From positions 79,738 to 143,737 of the forward strand of contig JAHECR010000001.1 of the NCBI GenBank assembly GCA_024641655.1: DNA of 64,000 nt, in the 5' to 3' direction. Positions 1 through 8,578 of this stretch are shown here, piece after piece; the stretch's first letter is position 1, and every line of letters starts with the position of its first letter. A model generated the notes under the pieces. That model saw only the letters and a program-made list of their open reading frames with translations, ran no database searches and was not told the origin of the DNA. The position numbers and the translations under genes are program-made. This DNA comes from Acidimicrobiaceae bacterium (GTDB lineage Bacteria; Actinomycetota; Acidimicrobiia; Acidimicrobiales; UBA8592).

Positions 1-146
1 CATCACAGGAGCTTCAGCTCCCCACCATCACAGGAGCTTCAGCTCCCCACCATCACAGGAGCTTCAGCTCCCCACCATCACAGGAGCTTCAGCTCCCCAC
101 CATCACAGGAGCTTCAGCTCCCCACCATCACAGGAGCTTCAGCTCC
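1..146. repeat. 25-bp tandem repeat, five full copies plus a partial one
   Basis: Five identical 25-bp units (1-125) are followed by a 21-nt partial copy (126-146). The partial copy is the 3' end of the mrp gene including its stop codon, so the unit is a duplicated gene tail plus a short spacer. Each unit holds GGAGCT-TC-AGCTCC, a 6-bp stem with a two-base loop that could act as a hairpin on either strand. The array reaches the first base of the window and may continue. It could be a real array behind the gene or an artefact of sequence collapse at a contig end; the sequence alone cannot tell. Confidence 0.9.
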
Positions 147-1270
147 TTGTGGTACCGGCGCGTCGGGGCCAGGTCGACGTCGATGGTCTCGGCCATTGCG
201 GCGAAGATGGCGCCGGCCTCGCTGTCGGGGTCGGTGGCCACCAAGGGGTTGCCCGAATCAGCACCCTCCCGCAGGGCCACCGACAGCGGCACCTGGCCGA
301 GCAACGGCACGTCGAGACGGTCGGCGAGCTCCTTGCCCCCGCCGGCGCCGAACAAGTGGTACCGCTTGCCGTCGTCACCGGTGAACCAGGACATGTTCTC
401 GATCACGCCCTTCACCTCGAGCTTGACCGTCTCGGCCATGAACGCCGCCCGTTGGGCCACCCGCTGTGCCGCCGGCTGGGGCGTCGTGACGACATAGACC
501 TCCGCGCGGGGCAGGAACTGCGCCAGCGAAAGCGAGATGTCGCCGGTGCCCGGGGGAAGATCGATGAGCACGAACTCGGGGTCGTCCCAGTAGACGTCGG
601 TGAGGAACTGCTCGAGGGCCTTGTGCAGCATCGGACCCCGCCAGATCACCGGCTGGTCCTCGCGAGCGAAGAAGCCCATGGAGATCGCTCGCACGCCGTG
701 GACCTCCGGTGGTATCAGCATCTCGTCGATGACCACCGGCGGCCGATCGATACCGAGCATGCGTGGGATCGAGAATCCCCACACATCGGCGTCGATGATC
801 GCGGTGCTGCGCCCCCGATTCGCGAGTGCAATGGCGAGATTCGCGGTCACCGACGACTTGCCGACGCCGCCCTTGCCAGAGGCGACGAGGAGCACCCGGG
901 TCTTCGAGTCGGCTCGGGCGAAGGGGATCTCACGACCCTCGGCGTGGCCGTGCGACGGCTGAGACCCGGCGGTGGACGCCGGATCTCCGTGGACGAGCGT
1001 CCGCACCGCGGCTCGCTCCTCGTCGCTCATCACCGTGAAGTCGACCGCGCTCGTGGCAACGTCCTCGATCCCAGCGATGGCTTGGCGCACGCGGGTATCG
1101 ATCTCATTGCGGAGCGGACAACCGGCGATGGTGAGCGCGATCTGCACGCTGACGTCGCGGTCGCTGATGTGGACCGCCTTGACCATGCCGAGGTCGACGA
1201 TGCTGCGGTGCAACTCGGGATCGTGCACCGGTCGCAGCGCATCGATCACCTGTTCCTGCGTGATGGCCAT
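128..1270 (-). CDS. mrp: Mrp/ApbC (NBP35-type) iron-sulfur cluster carrier ATPase
   Basis: The 380-residue protein has an N-terminal DUF59/MIP18 domain (about 5-80) and a ParA-like ATPase domain with the deviant P-loop GKGGVGKSS at 132-140 and the ENMSWF signature near residue 290. The family binds and hands over Fe-S clusters to apo-proteins in the cytosol. The CxxC pair that usually follows ENMS is absent: the stretch reads FTGDDGKRYH, so cluster binding, if retained, must use other ligands. AGGAG lies about 10 nt before the ATG. The gene is divergent from a SufR-like Fe-S regulator, which fits an Fe-S role. Its last codons are repeated in the array downstream. Confidence 0.92.
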   Translation of the reverse strand: MAITQEQVIDALRPVHDPELHRSIVDLGMVKAVHISDRDVSVQIALTIAGCPLRNEIDTRVRQAIAGIEDVATSAVDFTVMSDEERAAVRTLVHGDPASTAGSQPSHGHAEGREIPFARADSKTRVLLVASGKGGVGKSSVTANLAIALANRGRSTAIIDADVWGFSIPRMLGIDRPPVVIDEMLIPPEVHGVRAISMGFFAREDQPVIWRGPMLHKALEQFLTDVYWDDPEFVLIDLPPGTGDISLSLAQFLPRAEVYVVTTPQPAAQRVAQRAAFMAETVKLEVKGVIENMSWFTGDDGKRYHLFGAGGGKELADRLDVPLLGQVPLSVALREGADSGNPLVATDPDSEAGAIFAAMAETIDVDLAPTRRYHKELKLL

Positions 1271-1302
1271 GTTCCGGATGCTCCTGTGCGCGATGTTGCC
1301 AA

Positions 1303-1358
1303 CGGGACGGGCGAGTTTCCACTACGACGGCAGTGCAAACTCGATGTCCCGTTAGACT
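1303..1358. promoter_or_regulatory. Inverted repeat and promoter between mrp and the SufR-like gene
   Basis: Two nested arms are seen: CGGGAC (1303-1308) with GTCCCG (1346-1351), and CGAGTTT (1312-1318) with AAACTCG (1337-1343), centred on an 18-nt spacer. The right arm abuts TAGACT (1353-1358), a likely -10 for the rightward gene with a leader of about 70 nt. A dimeric regulator bound here would cover the promoter. The obvious candidate is the SufR-like product itself (inference). Confidence 0.55.
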
Positions 1359-1435
1359 ACCCATGAGCCGCCTCGATCCCCGAGGCGGGTGCCACGTTCT
1401 GGCGCCCTCTGGGCCGGGAACGTGCGGAGGACACC

Positions 1436-2164
1436 ATGGGCGCCCCAGACGTGACAGCCGAGAACATCCTCACGCCCACCGAGTTCGCGTCGGTGGTTAC
1501 CGCCATCACATCTGCGTTCGGGGACCCCACCCGCCGCGAGATCTACCTGTATGTCCACGAGCAGCCCGACGGGGTGACTGCAGCGGAGACGGCAGAGCAC
1601 TTCGCCCTGCACGCCAATGTGGCCCGGCACCACCTCGACAAGCTGGCAGGTGGGGGCTATCTCGACGTCGGCCGCAGCACCCGCGGTGGCGCGGGCCGAC
1701 CCTCGAAGGTCTACCGCTGCGCGGAGCCCCAGATCCGCATCGACTTCCCGGTGCGTCATCACGACGTGCTCGTCACACTCCTGGGGAAAGCCTTGTCGCT
1801 GCTGTCGGCCGAGCAGGCCGAGGCCATGGCCGAAGAAGTCGGGATCGAATACGGCAAGGCCATGGCGGCCTCGATGGCCGATGCCGATCAGGGCCGCTCG
1901 TTCCGCCAGAGCCTCCATGCCGTCGCCGACGCGTTGACCGCGAACGGGTTCGCAGCCCACGCCGAGAAGTTCGGTGACTCGCTCCAGATCGTGGCCGAGA
2001 ACTGTCCGTTCGGCGGCGCCGCGATCGAGCACCCGGTGATCTGCGCCGTCGATCGTGGCATGGTCAAGGGAATGTTGAGCACCCTGTACGGCCGAACGAA
2101 TCCGGCGACATCGTCGAGCCTCGCCCAAGGCGACGACGTCTGCGTCACCGCCGTCGACTTCTGA
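1436..2164 (+). CDS. SufR-like winged-helix transcriptional regulator
   Basis: The 242-residue protein has an ArsR/DeoR-type winged helix in the first 95 residues (SAFGDPTRREIYLYVHE, then ANVARHHLDKLAGGGYL) and a C-terminal sensor domain. Three cysteines fall in that domain: NCPFGG and VICAVD are spaced CX12C, and a third lies in DDVC 33 residues later. CX12C is a hallmark of the Fe-S-sensing SufR repressor family. The divergent neighbour is an Fe-S carrier. A GGAGG sits 6 nt before the ATG. An inverted repeat overlapping its promoter suggests autoregulation. The suf operon itself is not in the window, so the assignment rests on fold, cysteines and context. Confidence 0.75.
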   Translation: MGAPDVTAENILTPTEFASVVTAITSAFGDPTRREIYLYVHEQPDGVTAAETAEHFALHANVARHHLDKLAGGGYLDVGRSTRGGAGRPSKVYRCAEPQIRIDFPVRHHDVLVTLLGKALSLLSAEQAEAMAEEVGIEYGKAMAASMADADQGRSFRQSLHAVADALTANGFAAHAEKFGDSLQIVAENCPFGGAAIEHPVICAVDRGMVKGMLSTLYGRTNPATSSSLAQGDDVCVTAVDF

Positions 2165-2287
2165 CGCCCGCGCCCGGGGTTCCAGGCGGGTTGCCGACCG
2201 CAGCGCAGCGCTGGCTACCATGCCCACTCCGATGTGCGCTCCGCTTCCCCATGCTCCGACTCCCCGCTGCACTCCTGAACTGACTCA

Positions 2288-2749
2288 ATGACGCTCTACC
2301 TGGTGCGACACGCGAGCGCAGGCCCCCGGAGCGGCCGTCTTGGCGATGTCGAGCGGCCACTGGACGACAAGGGCCGAGCCCAGGCTCAGGCGATCGCGCA
2401 GTGGTTCGGCGAGCGCGGGATCGACTCGATCTACAGCAGCCCGGCACGACGCTGCGTGGAGACCGTCGAGCCGCTGGCGACGCTTCGGGCGATGTCGGTG
2501 GAGATACGCGACGAACTGATCGAAGGCACCAATGGAGCCACCCTGGCCGCCACGTTGGGTCGCCTGGCGCTCGCTGGCGTCGACGCGGTGCTGTGCAGCC
2601 ACGGCGACCTCATTCCTGCCGCGCTCGACGAGCTGGCCCACGGAGGGATTCCCCTGGCGGGCAATGGGTGCAAGAAGGGGTCGATCTGGATCCTGCACAC
2701 CAGCAACGGCCAGATCACCGAGGGTCGGTACCAGGCCGCGCCCCTCTGA
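2288..2749 (+). CDS. SixA-like histidine phosphatase
   Basis: The 153-residue protein belongs to the histidine phosphatase superfamily. It opens with the catalytic RHA motif (LVRHASAG, His at about 8) and has the second catalytic His in LCSHGD near residue 108. Size and the RHASAG start match the short SixA branch, known for phosphohistidine phosphatases, but substrates in this branch are poorly predictable. The gene stands alone and converges with the ccm operon across a hairpin. Confidence 0.8.
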   Translation: MTLYLVRHASAGPRSGRLGDVERPLDDKGRAQAQAIAQWFGERGIDSIYSSPARRCVETVEPLATLRAMSVEIRDELIEGTNGATLAATLGRLALAGVDAVLCSHGDLIPAALDELAHGGIPLAGNGCKKGSIWILHTSNGQITEGRYQAAPL

Positions 2750-2780
2750 GGCGCCGAGGACCCGGGCGAGCCGCTGCCGT

Positions 2781-2795
2781 CGAGCGAAGCGCTCG
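2781..2795. terminator. Hairpin between convergent genes
   Basis: CGAGCG-AAG-CGCTCG forms a perfect 6-bp stem with a three-base loop directly beside the stop codon of the last ccm gene and 32 nt after the SixA-like gene. No U tract is visible, so it may act as a weak or RNA-stabilising terminator for both directions. Confidence 0.5.
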
Positions 2796-3971
2796 TCAGC
2801 AGGCGAGGAGCTGGTGCAGCTGGTCGGCCTGGGCCGACAAGGCGCTCGAGCTCGCGTCGGCGCCGAGCTCGAGCAGGTCGAAAGCCTCGAGATCCGCGCA
2901 TGCGACCTCGACGTCGAGGCCCGCGTACAGCGTGGCCCTCGACACGAGCGCCTCCGCGTCGGCGGGGTTGGCAGACACGGCTCGGTCCAGGAGGTCCTGC
3001 GCGCTCTGCAACAGGCTCGGGTCCCCGCCGGAGGCCTGCGCGAGCAGCAGGCCGTATCGGCTCAAGCCGGACGCATTGTCGGGATCGACGGCCAGCACCG
3101 CACGAAACACCTTCAGCACGCTGACGACGCTGCCGAGCTTGTCGGTGCTGAGCAGGTAGTTCGCCACCTCCAGCCCGACGTCGACCGAGAGCCCCAACTC
3201 GGCGAGGGTCGGCGCCTCGCTTGCCGCGATCTGGTCGTACCGGGCCTCGCCGTAGATCACGCCGCGCAGGCCCTGTCCCGCCAGCAGGCCCTCGACCATC
3301 GGAGAAGGGCCCTCGGCCGGCAGCTGGTCGAGGACCGCAGCCGCCTCGTCGTACCGGTCGAGGTCCTTCAGCGCGATCGCTCGGAACACGATCGCGTCTG
3401 CGTACCCGGGATCGAGCTGGGTCGCTTCTGCCCATTGCCCGAGCAGCGGCGCCGCAGCGGCACCGGAGCGGTACTGCAACCACGCTCGATAGGTGATGGC
3501 CTCGACGTTGCTCGGCTGCTCCGCCAGCACCGCATCGTAGAGATCGATGGCATCGGGCCATCGGACGGGCTGACCGAACAGCTGGAGCGCCCGAGCCAGT
3601 CGACTCGACACGCTCACATCTGCGCCGCCGGTGATGGTGCCACCGTCGGCGCGGTCACCGGCAGACCTGCTGATGGCGACCCCCGCGAGGGTACCCAGCA
3701 GCGCGAGGCCGACGAGCCAGAGAAACCCCGAGCGAGGTCGGCGCCGAGGAGGAGCAGCAGCAGCGAGCGCGGCGCGTCGACCCTCGATCGAGCGCATCGC
3801 CGCAGCGGCGCGCCGGGTGTAGTCGTCCTTGAGGGCGGCGTAGTCGCCGTCGTCGATCTCACCGGCGTCGCGCTCGTCTTCGAGCGCGGCGAGGGCGCTC
3901 AGGAGGAAGTCGCGTTCGTCCTCGAGCATCTCCAGACGTGCCGGCTTGACCGAGCTCGAGTCAGGCACCAT
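2796..3971 (-). CDS. ccmI: CcmI-like TPR protein, last gene of the ccm operon
   Basis: The 391-residue protein begins with a helical segment (LEDERDFLLSALAALEDE, then GEIDDGDYAALKDDY) typical of the cytoplasmic CcmI region, has one membrane segment (about 85-105, SGFLWLVGLALLGTLAG), and carries tetratricopeptide-like repeats (about 130-390). CcmI presents apocytochrome c to the heme ligation complex. The start was set at the ATG inside the end of ccmH (ATGGTGCCTGA, 11-nt overlap), because the longer reading frame upstream lies wholly inside ccmH. Confidence 0.8.
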   Translation of the reverse strand: MVPDSSSVKPARLEMLEDERDFLLSALAALEDERDAGEIDDGDYAALKDDYTRRAAAAMRSIEGRRAALAAAAPPRRRPRSGFLWLVGLALLGTLAGVAISRSAGDRADGGTITGGADVSVSSRLARALQLFGQPVRWPDAIDLYDAVLAEQPSNVEAITYRAWLQYRSGAAAAPLLGQWAEATQLDPGYADAIVFRAIALKDLDRYDEAAAVLDQLPAEGPSPMVEGLLAGQGLRGVIYGEARYDQIAASEAPTLAELGLSVDVGLEVANYLLSTDKLGSVVSVLKVFRAVLAVDPDNASGLSRYGLLLAQASGGDPSLLQSAQDLLDRAVSANPADAEALVSRATLYAGLDVEVACADLEAFDLLELGADASSSALSAQADQLHQLLAC

Positions 3972-4482
3972 CAGCGTGACCCTCCGCACCGGTTTCCCGG
4001 TTGCGGACCTCGTCTCTTTCGCCGAGGGCCCGGGCGACGAGCGCCTCGTCGTCGGCGGTGGCCGGGGGCGGCGCTCCCATGGCCCGCCAACGACCGAAGG
4101 CGATCGCGAGTCCACCTGCGGCGAGCCCGATCACCAGAAACGGTGCGATCCAGACGACACCGACCCAGCCGCGAGTCGACGGGCTCAAATCGACGAACTC
4201 CCCGTAGCTCGCCACCATGAGTGCGACGATTTCGTCGTCGGAGCGACCCTCGTCGACGAGCCGCTTGATCTCGGCGCGCACCTCGACCGCCGCAGCGACA
4301 TTGCTGTCCGAGGCCGCCTGGCCGTCGCACTTCGGGCAGGCGATCCTCGACGCGAGGGATGCAGCACGCTCCTCGTTGGTGGCGGTGCCTCCCCCGTCGG
4401 ACGCGGCGTACACCAGCGCGACGGTCGCCACGACCGCCAGCAGGATCCACGAGAGTCGTCGGCTGGCGAAGCGATTCAACAC
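3961..4482 (-). CDS. ccmH: Cytochrome c-type biogenesis protein CcmH
   Basis: This 173-residue protein has an N-terminal membrane anchor, the redox motif ACPKCDGQ (CxxC), and a C-terminal membrane helix (VVWIAPFLVIGLAAGGLAIA). CcmH reduces the apocytochrome CXXCH disulfide outside the membrane and passes electrons with CcmG. It starts with GTG overlapping the stop of ccmG by 7 nt (GTGTTGA), indicating translational coupling. Confidence 0.9.
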   Translation of the reverse strand: MLNRFASRRLSWILLAVVATVALVYAASDGGGTATNEERAASLASRIACPKCDGQAASDSNVAAAVEVRAEIKRLVDEGRSDDEIVALMVASYGEFVDLSPSTRGWVGVVWIAPFLVIGLAAGGLAIAFGRWRAMGAPPPATADDEALVARALGERDEVRNRETGAEGHADGA

Positions 4483-5087
4483 GAGATCCGATCAGCGAGA
4501 TCCGCGTACGTGATCGCTCCCGCGAACTTCTCGACCACGATTCCGCTCGGCGCGATCACGATCGTCTCGGGCGCCGCGGTGACCCCGTAGCGCACCACCG
4601 CAGCACTGATCTCGCCGCTCACGAGCACTGGCCAGTCCCCGCCTCGAACCTCGAAGAACGTTCGCACGTTCTCGGGGGAGTCGTCGAAGGTCACGCCGAC
4701 GAGCTGTGTGGAGCACCGTCGCCCGTCGCTGGTCACCCCCTCGGTGTCGAACTCGACGAGGGCCGGGTGTTCCACGACGCACTCGGCACACCAACTGCCG
4801 AAGAAATTCAGGACCACCCAGGTCTGCTCCTCCGCCGGGACGGTGCGGTTGCGGGCGAGGACGTCCTCCAGATCGAACGACGTTCCCTGATAGGACACGC
4901 CCCGCACCGGCGGTGCCGGCGAGCCGACCACGTCGAAATTGACGCCGTTGCGCTGCACCTTGCCCGATGCCAGCAGCAAGACGAATCCGACCAGGACGAT
5001 CGCCGTCAGCGCCGCGGTGATCTGCAGGCCGCTGAGCCGACGGCCGCCGAGCCGTTCGTCGACCTCGTCGACGGCGTGCTCAGTCAT
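4476..5087 (-). CDS. ccmG: Membrane-anchored thioredoxin-like protein CcmG (TlpA/ResA type)
   Basis: The 203-residue protein has an N-terminal transmembrane helix (about 20-42) and an extracytoplasmic thioredoxin fold with active site SWCAEC and a cis-Pro region (VTAAPETIVI). It would supply reductant for apocytochrome c thiols. The ATG overlaps the ccmF stop as ATGA; residues read upstream in this frame lie inside ccmF and were excluded. Confidence 0.9.
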   Translation of the reverse strand: MTEHAVDEVDERLGGRRLSGLQITAALTAIVLVGFVLLLASGKVQRNGVNFDVVGSPAPPVRGVSYQGTSFDLEDVLARNRTVPAEEQTWVVLNFFGSWCAECVVEHPALVEFDTEGVTSDGRRCSTQLVGVTFDDSPENVRTFFEVRGGDWPVLVSGEISAAVVRYGVTAAPETIVIAPSGIVVEKFAGAITYADLADRISC

Positions 5088-7069
5088 ACCCGGGCGCCGG
5101 CCAGTTCGCCGGGATCGTCGATGTCGGTTCCCGGACCGGTTCCGTCGGGCATACCGGAGCGGTCGAGGTCGTCTCTGCGGCGAGTCGGGATCGCGGAGAG
5201 CGCGGTGCCCCAGAGCATCACCATCCCTCCGATCCACAGCCAGGCAACCATCGGCTGACGGGTCACTTTCACCACGATCGTGCCATCGGCGTCGGGGCCC
5301 TTCGTGATCGAGGTCTGGATGTCGAGGGTGAAGGTGGCCTTCGTGTCGGGAGCCGGAACGACCTGCCCGGTGGCGCCGAAGCGCTCGAGCGCTGGTGTCA
5401 GCTCGCTCCCGTCGACGAGTAAGGTGACCTCGTCGGCCGAGCGGTTCGGGTAATCGACCGTGCGTTCACCGACGTAGGTGACCTCGGTGTCGCCGACGAA
5501 GACCGTCTCGCCGAGCTCCATCGAGAACTCGGCCTGGCGCTTGTAGGCGGCGCTCGCGACCAGGCCGACGGCGAGCACGATGACCCCCAAGTGGACGATC
5601 ATGCCACCGTTGGCGCGGCCCACCAGCCCACCCCAACCCTGGCGGCGGACGGCCAACGCGAGCTGACGCAACGCCGATCCCGCAGCAAACCCGGCCAGCG
5701 TGAACCCGATCAGCGGGCTCAGGCCCCGGGCACCGACGAGCACGGCGAGCACCAACGACGCGACAGCGATCCACGCCGGCCATTCGAGGCGCCGCGCGAG
5801 CATCTCGCCGCCGGCGCGACGCCACGGCAGCACGGGGGCAACGGCCATGAGGAACAGCAGCGCCATGCCGACGGGCATCGTCATCGCCTCGAAGTAGGGC
5901 ACCCCGACGGAGACCCTCCGGTTCTGGAACGCCTCGACGAGCAAGGGGAACACGGTGCCGAGGAGGATGATGAAGGCAAATGCGGCGAACGCCAGGTTGT
6001 TCGCGAGGAAGGCCCCCTCACGCGACAGCGGGGACTCGATTCGACCCGCTGAGCGCAGCCGGTCGCCACGCCAGAAGATCAAGCCGAGCGTGACGGCCAC
6101 GATCGCTGCGAAGAAGGCCAGGATCCAGGTACCGACGTCACCAGCGGAGAACGCATGAACCGACACCACTGCTCCCGAACGGGTGAGGTAGGTGCCGAGG
6201 ATGGTGAGGGCGAACGTCGCGCAGACGAGCGACAGGTTCCAGACGCGGAGCATGCCCCGCCGCTCCTGGACGAGCACGGAGTGGAGATAGGCCGTACCGG
6301 TGAGCCACGGGAGGAACGAGGCGTTCTCCACCGGATCCCACCCCCAGTAGCCACCCCACCCGAGCACGTCGTATGCCCACCACGCGCCGAGCACGATCCC
6401 GGCGGTGAGGAAGCCCCAGGCGAACAACGTCCAGCGACGGGTCTCGATCAGCCACCCCTCACCGAGGCGACCGGTGACGAGCGCGGCGATGGCGAACGCG
6501 AACGGCACGGTGAACCCCACGTAACCGAGGTAGAGCATCGGCGGATGGAACGCGACCAACACGTGGTTTTGGAGCAACGGGTTCGGTCCCGGGCCGTCGT
6601 ATCCCGGCGCAGCGTCGATGGTCCGAAACGGGTTGGTCGGTCCGGCCATGAGCGCCATGAAGAACAGCGCCACGCCGAACATGACCACGAGCGCCCAGGC
6701 AACCAGGGGATCGGTCAGCCGGTTGCGGAACTTGTGGACGACGATGGCGAGGTAGCCCGACAGGACCAGGCCCCACAGCAGGATCGATCCCTCCAACGCC
6801 GACCACATGGTCGCGACGTTGAACAGCGGCGGGGTCCGGCTGCTGCCATGGTCGTGCACGAACAGCACGTCGAAGTCCCGGGTGATCAACGCCCGCTGCA
6901 TGGCGACCGTTGCGAGCACCATGCCGGTGAGCACGAGCCAGCCGTACCAGGCCCCTGACCGCAGCAGTCGCTCGTCACCGCGCCGGATCCCGAGGACCAA
7001 CGTGGGAATGGCGACGACACAGGCGACGAGGGCGAGCAGCACACCCCCGCCTCCGAGAATCGCGTTCAT
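5084..7069 (-). CDS. ccmF: Heme lyase CcmF
   Basis: The 661-residue, many-helix membrane protein has the tryptophan-rich WWD heme-handling motif (GGYWGWDPVENASFLPW) and the conserved extracytoplasmic histidines of CcmF/NrfE heme lyases. It would ligate heme from holo-CcmE to apocytochrome c. The start MNAILGGGG is 8 nt downstream of the ccmE stop; the 38 upstream residues fall in another ccmE frame. Confidence 0.94.
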   Translation of the reverse strand: MNAILGGGGVLLALVACVVAIPTLVLGIRRGDERLLRSGAWYGWLVLTGMVLATVAMQRALITRDFDVLFVHDHGSSRTPPLFNVATMWSALEGSILLWGLVLSGYLAIVVHKFRNRLTDPLVAWALVVMFGVALFFMALMAGPTNPFRTIDAAPGYDGPGPNPLLQNHVLVAFHPPMLYLGYVGFTVPFAFAIAALVTGRLGEGWLIETRRWTLFAWGFLTAGIVLGAWWAYDVLGWGGYWGWDPVENASFLPWLTGTAYLHSVLVQERRGMLRVWNLSLVCATFALTILGTYLTRSGAVVSVHAFSAGDVGTWILAFFAAIVAVTLGLIFWRGDRLRSAGRIESPLSREGAFLANNLAFAAFAFIILLGTVFPLLVEAFQNRRVSVGVPYFEAMTMPVGMALLFLMAVAPVLPWRRAGGEMLARRLEWPAWIAVASLVLAVLVGARGLSPLIGFTLAGFAAGSALRQLALAVRRQGWGGLVGRANGGMIVHLGVIVLAVGLVASAAYKRQAEFSMELGETVFVGDTEVTYVGERTVDYPNRSADEVTLLVDGSELTPALERFGATGQVVPAPDTKATFTLDIQTSITKGPDADGTIVVKVTRQPMVAWLWIGGMVMLWGTALSAIPTRRRDDLDRSGMPDGTGPGTDIDDPGELAGARV

Positions 7070-7077
7070 TGGTCGCC

Positions 7078-7665
7078 CTACTCGTCCCGGGCCAGCTGCC
7101 CGCGCCGCTCGGCGTCGACGAGGCGATCGTCGCGGTAGTCGTTGTCGTGCTTGACGAGGATGCGATCGGTGGAGAACCACCAACCGTCGTTGGCGCCGTC
7201 AGGAAAGCTATAGCCCGGTATCGGGAGGTCGCCGTTGACCCAATGACCTTCGAGCACCACCGGAATCGCCTTGTCGAACAGCTCCGGTGGGGTGCCCTCA
7301 CTGACGACGTCGACCTTGACCCCGTCGAAGATGACGGTGAAGGGCGTGTACTCGTTGCCGTCGAGCATCGTCGAGTCGGCGATGATCTCCTCGCTGGTCC
7401 GCGTCGGGGACCCGAGCAGCTGCAGTCGCTTGTCGCCGGCGTCGGAGCGTTCGGCAACCGCGACGTCGGCCTCGAGGAAGTTCTGCGTGTTGGTGACGAG
7501 GAACCAGACCATGGCGGCGATCGCCAGCGCGACCGCTCCCAACACCACGAGGGGTACCCACGTCGGTCGACGCCGCGGCGTGGCGTCACGCGGCGAGAGA
7601 TCGAGCGGGCCTGCGTCGGTGGTCACCGTCGAGCCGGCCGCTGTTGGTTCGGGCTGTCGATCCAT
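7078..7665 (-). CDS. ccmE: Heme chaperone CcmE
   Basis: This protein has a single N-terminal membrane helix (WVPLVVLGAVALAIAAMVWF) and an OB-fold domain ending in LVKHDNDY. That stretch contains the HxxxY motif whose His binds heme covalently, and the catalytic His is intact. The ATG at 7665 lies inside ccmD. A GTG at 7626 would make a 4-nt GTGA overlap with the ccmD stop, like most joints in this operon, and is a strong alternative (182 rather than 195 residues). Confidence 0.9.
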   Translation of the reverse strand: MDRQPEPTAAGSTVTTDAGPLDLSPRDATPRRRPTWVPLVVLGAVALAIAAMVWFLVTNTQNFLEADVAVAERSDAGDKRLQLLGSPTRTSEEIIADSTMLDGNEYTPFTVIFDGVKVDVVSEGTPPELFDKAIPVVLEGHWVNGDLPIPGYSFPDGANDGWWFSTDRILVKHDNDYRDDRLVDAERRGQLARDE

Positions 7666-7790
7666 CGACGACGCGCGGGGGGCAGCTGACGGGTCAGCGT
7701 GCGGCCGCGCGCGAGCATCCAGGCGGCGTACAGGCCGAGACCGCCGAGACCGACCGTCCAACCGGCGACGAGGTAACCGACATGGCTCAT
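7623..7790 (-). CDS. ccmD: Small membrane protein CcmD
   Basis: A 55-residue frame lies between ccmC and ccmE: it begins MSHVGYLVAGW, has one hydrophobic helix and a charged tail. The first Met overlaps the ccmC stop as ATGA, and the stop overlaps the alternative ccmE GTG. Size, single helix, the N-terminal HxGY-like motif and position all match CcmD, which holds the CcmABC-CcmE release complex together. It is easy to miss because it overlaps the longest ccmE frame by 43 nt. Confidence 0.82.
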   Translation of the reverse strand: MSHVGYLVAGWTVGLGGLGLYAAWMLARGRTLTRQLPPARRRWIDSPNQQRPARR

Positions 7791-8578
7791 CGGTCGTTGC
7801 CTCCCTCACGCGTCGGCGGCCGACCAGCGGTGGCGAAATCGCTCGCGTCAGCTTCGGCACGGCGTTCCGCCAGCGCGAGATCGACGCCGTGACGATCGAG
7901 CTCGTCTTCGAGCCAGGCGATGCGGAACCGATGGATAAGCAGCCACAGGAAGATCAACCCGAGCACGACCGTGCCGAGGAACCACGTGAACAACGTCAGG
8001 TTCTCGAGCTTGCCGTCGGTGAGGGAGGACTTCTGGTGCAGCGTCCGGTTCTCCCACCACTCGACGGAGCGATTGACGATGGGAATGTTGATCGCAGCGA
8101 CGAGTCCGATGACCGCGGCACGCTTGGCGCGCACGTCGGGATCGCCGGGCACGCGCCGGAAGGCCAGGTAGCCGACGAAGGTCAGGAACAACACGAGCGT
8201 GGTGACCAGGCGGACGTCGCCCCACTCCCACCACGTGTTCCACGTGGGCCGGCCCCAGATGCTGCCGGTGACCAACGTGAGCCCGCAGTAGACCACCCCG
8301 ACCTCCGCAGCGGCATATGCCGTGGTGTCCCACCAACGCGACCGCTTCCACAAGTAGGCGGCGCTGCCGAGCGCCGTGAGGCCGAACGCGACGTAGGAGA
8401 GCATGGCGACCGGCACGTGCACGTACAGGAGTCGCACCATGTCGCGCATCGTGTCGTCTGGCGGGCTCAGGACGAAGGCGAACACCAGCAGCACGGGGAC
8501 GCCGACGGCGATGAGCGTGCCGAGGATGCGGGTCGCTCGGGATCCGGTGCCGTCGACCACCGTGTCGGTTACGCTCAC
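7787..8578 (-). CDS. ccmC: Heme transport/handling protein CcmC
   Basis: The 263-residue protein has six predicted membrane segments and a tryptophan-rich motif (PTWNTWWEWGDVRLVT) between conserved histidines, the signature of CcmC, which loads heme on CcmE outside the membrane. It overlaps ccmB by 4 nt upstream and ccmD by 4 nt downstream. Confidence 0.93.
   Translation of the reverse strand: MSVTDTVVDGTGSRATRILGTLIAVGVPVLLVFAFVLSPPDDTMRDMVRLLYVHVPVAMLSYVAFGLTALGSAAYLWKRSRWWDTTAYAAAEVGVVYCGLTLVTGSIWGRPTWNTWWEWGDVRLVTTLVLFLTFVGYLAFRRVPGDPDVRAKRAAVIGLVAAINIPIVNRSVEWWENRTLHQKSSLTDGKLENLTLFTWFLGTVVLGLIFLWLLIHRFRIAWLEDELDRHGVDLALAERRAEADASDFATAGRPPTREGGNDR

Noticed and set aside
149-1366. A 405-codon plus-strand frame opposite mrp
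   Set aside because: It is composed of His/Arg/Asp-rich low-similarity sequence and mirrors the codon bias of mrp, whose motifs are clear.
1363-1977. Plus-strand ATG at 1363 four bases after TAGACT as a leaderless gene
   Set aside because: The frame overlaps the SufR-like gene, whose GGAGG and helix-turn-helix are clear; spacing of 4 nt is shorter than in the other leaderless cases.
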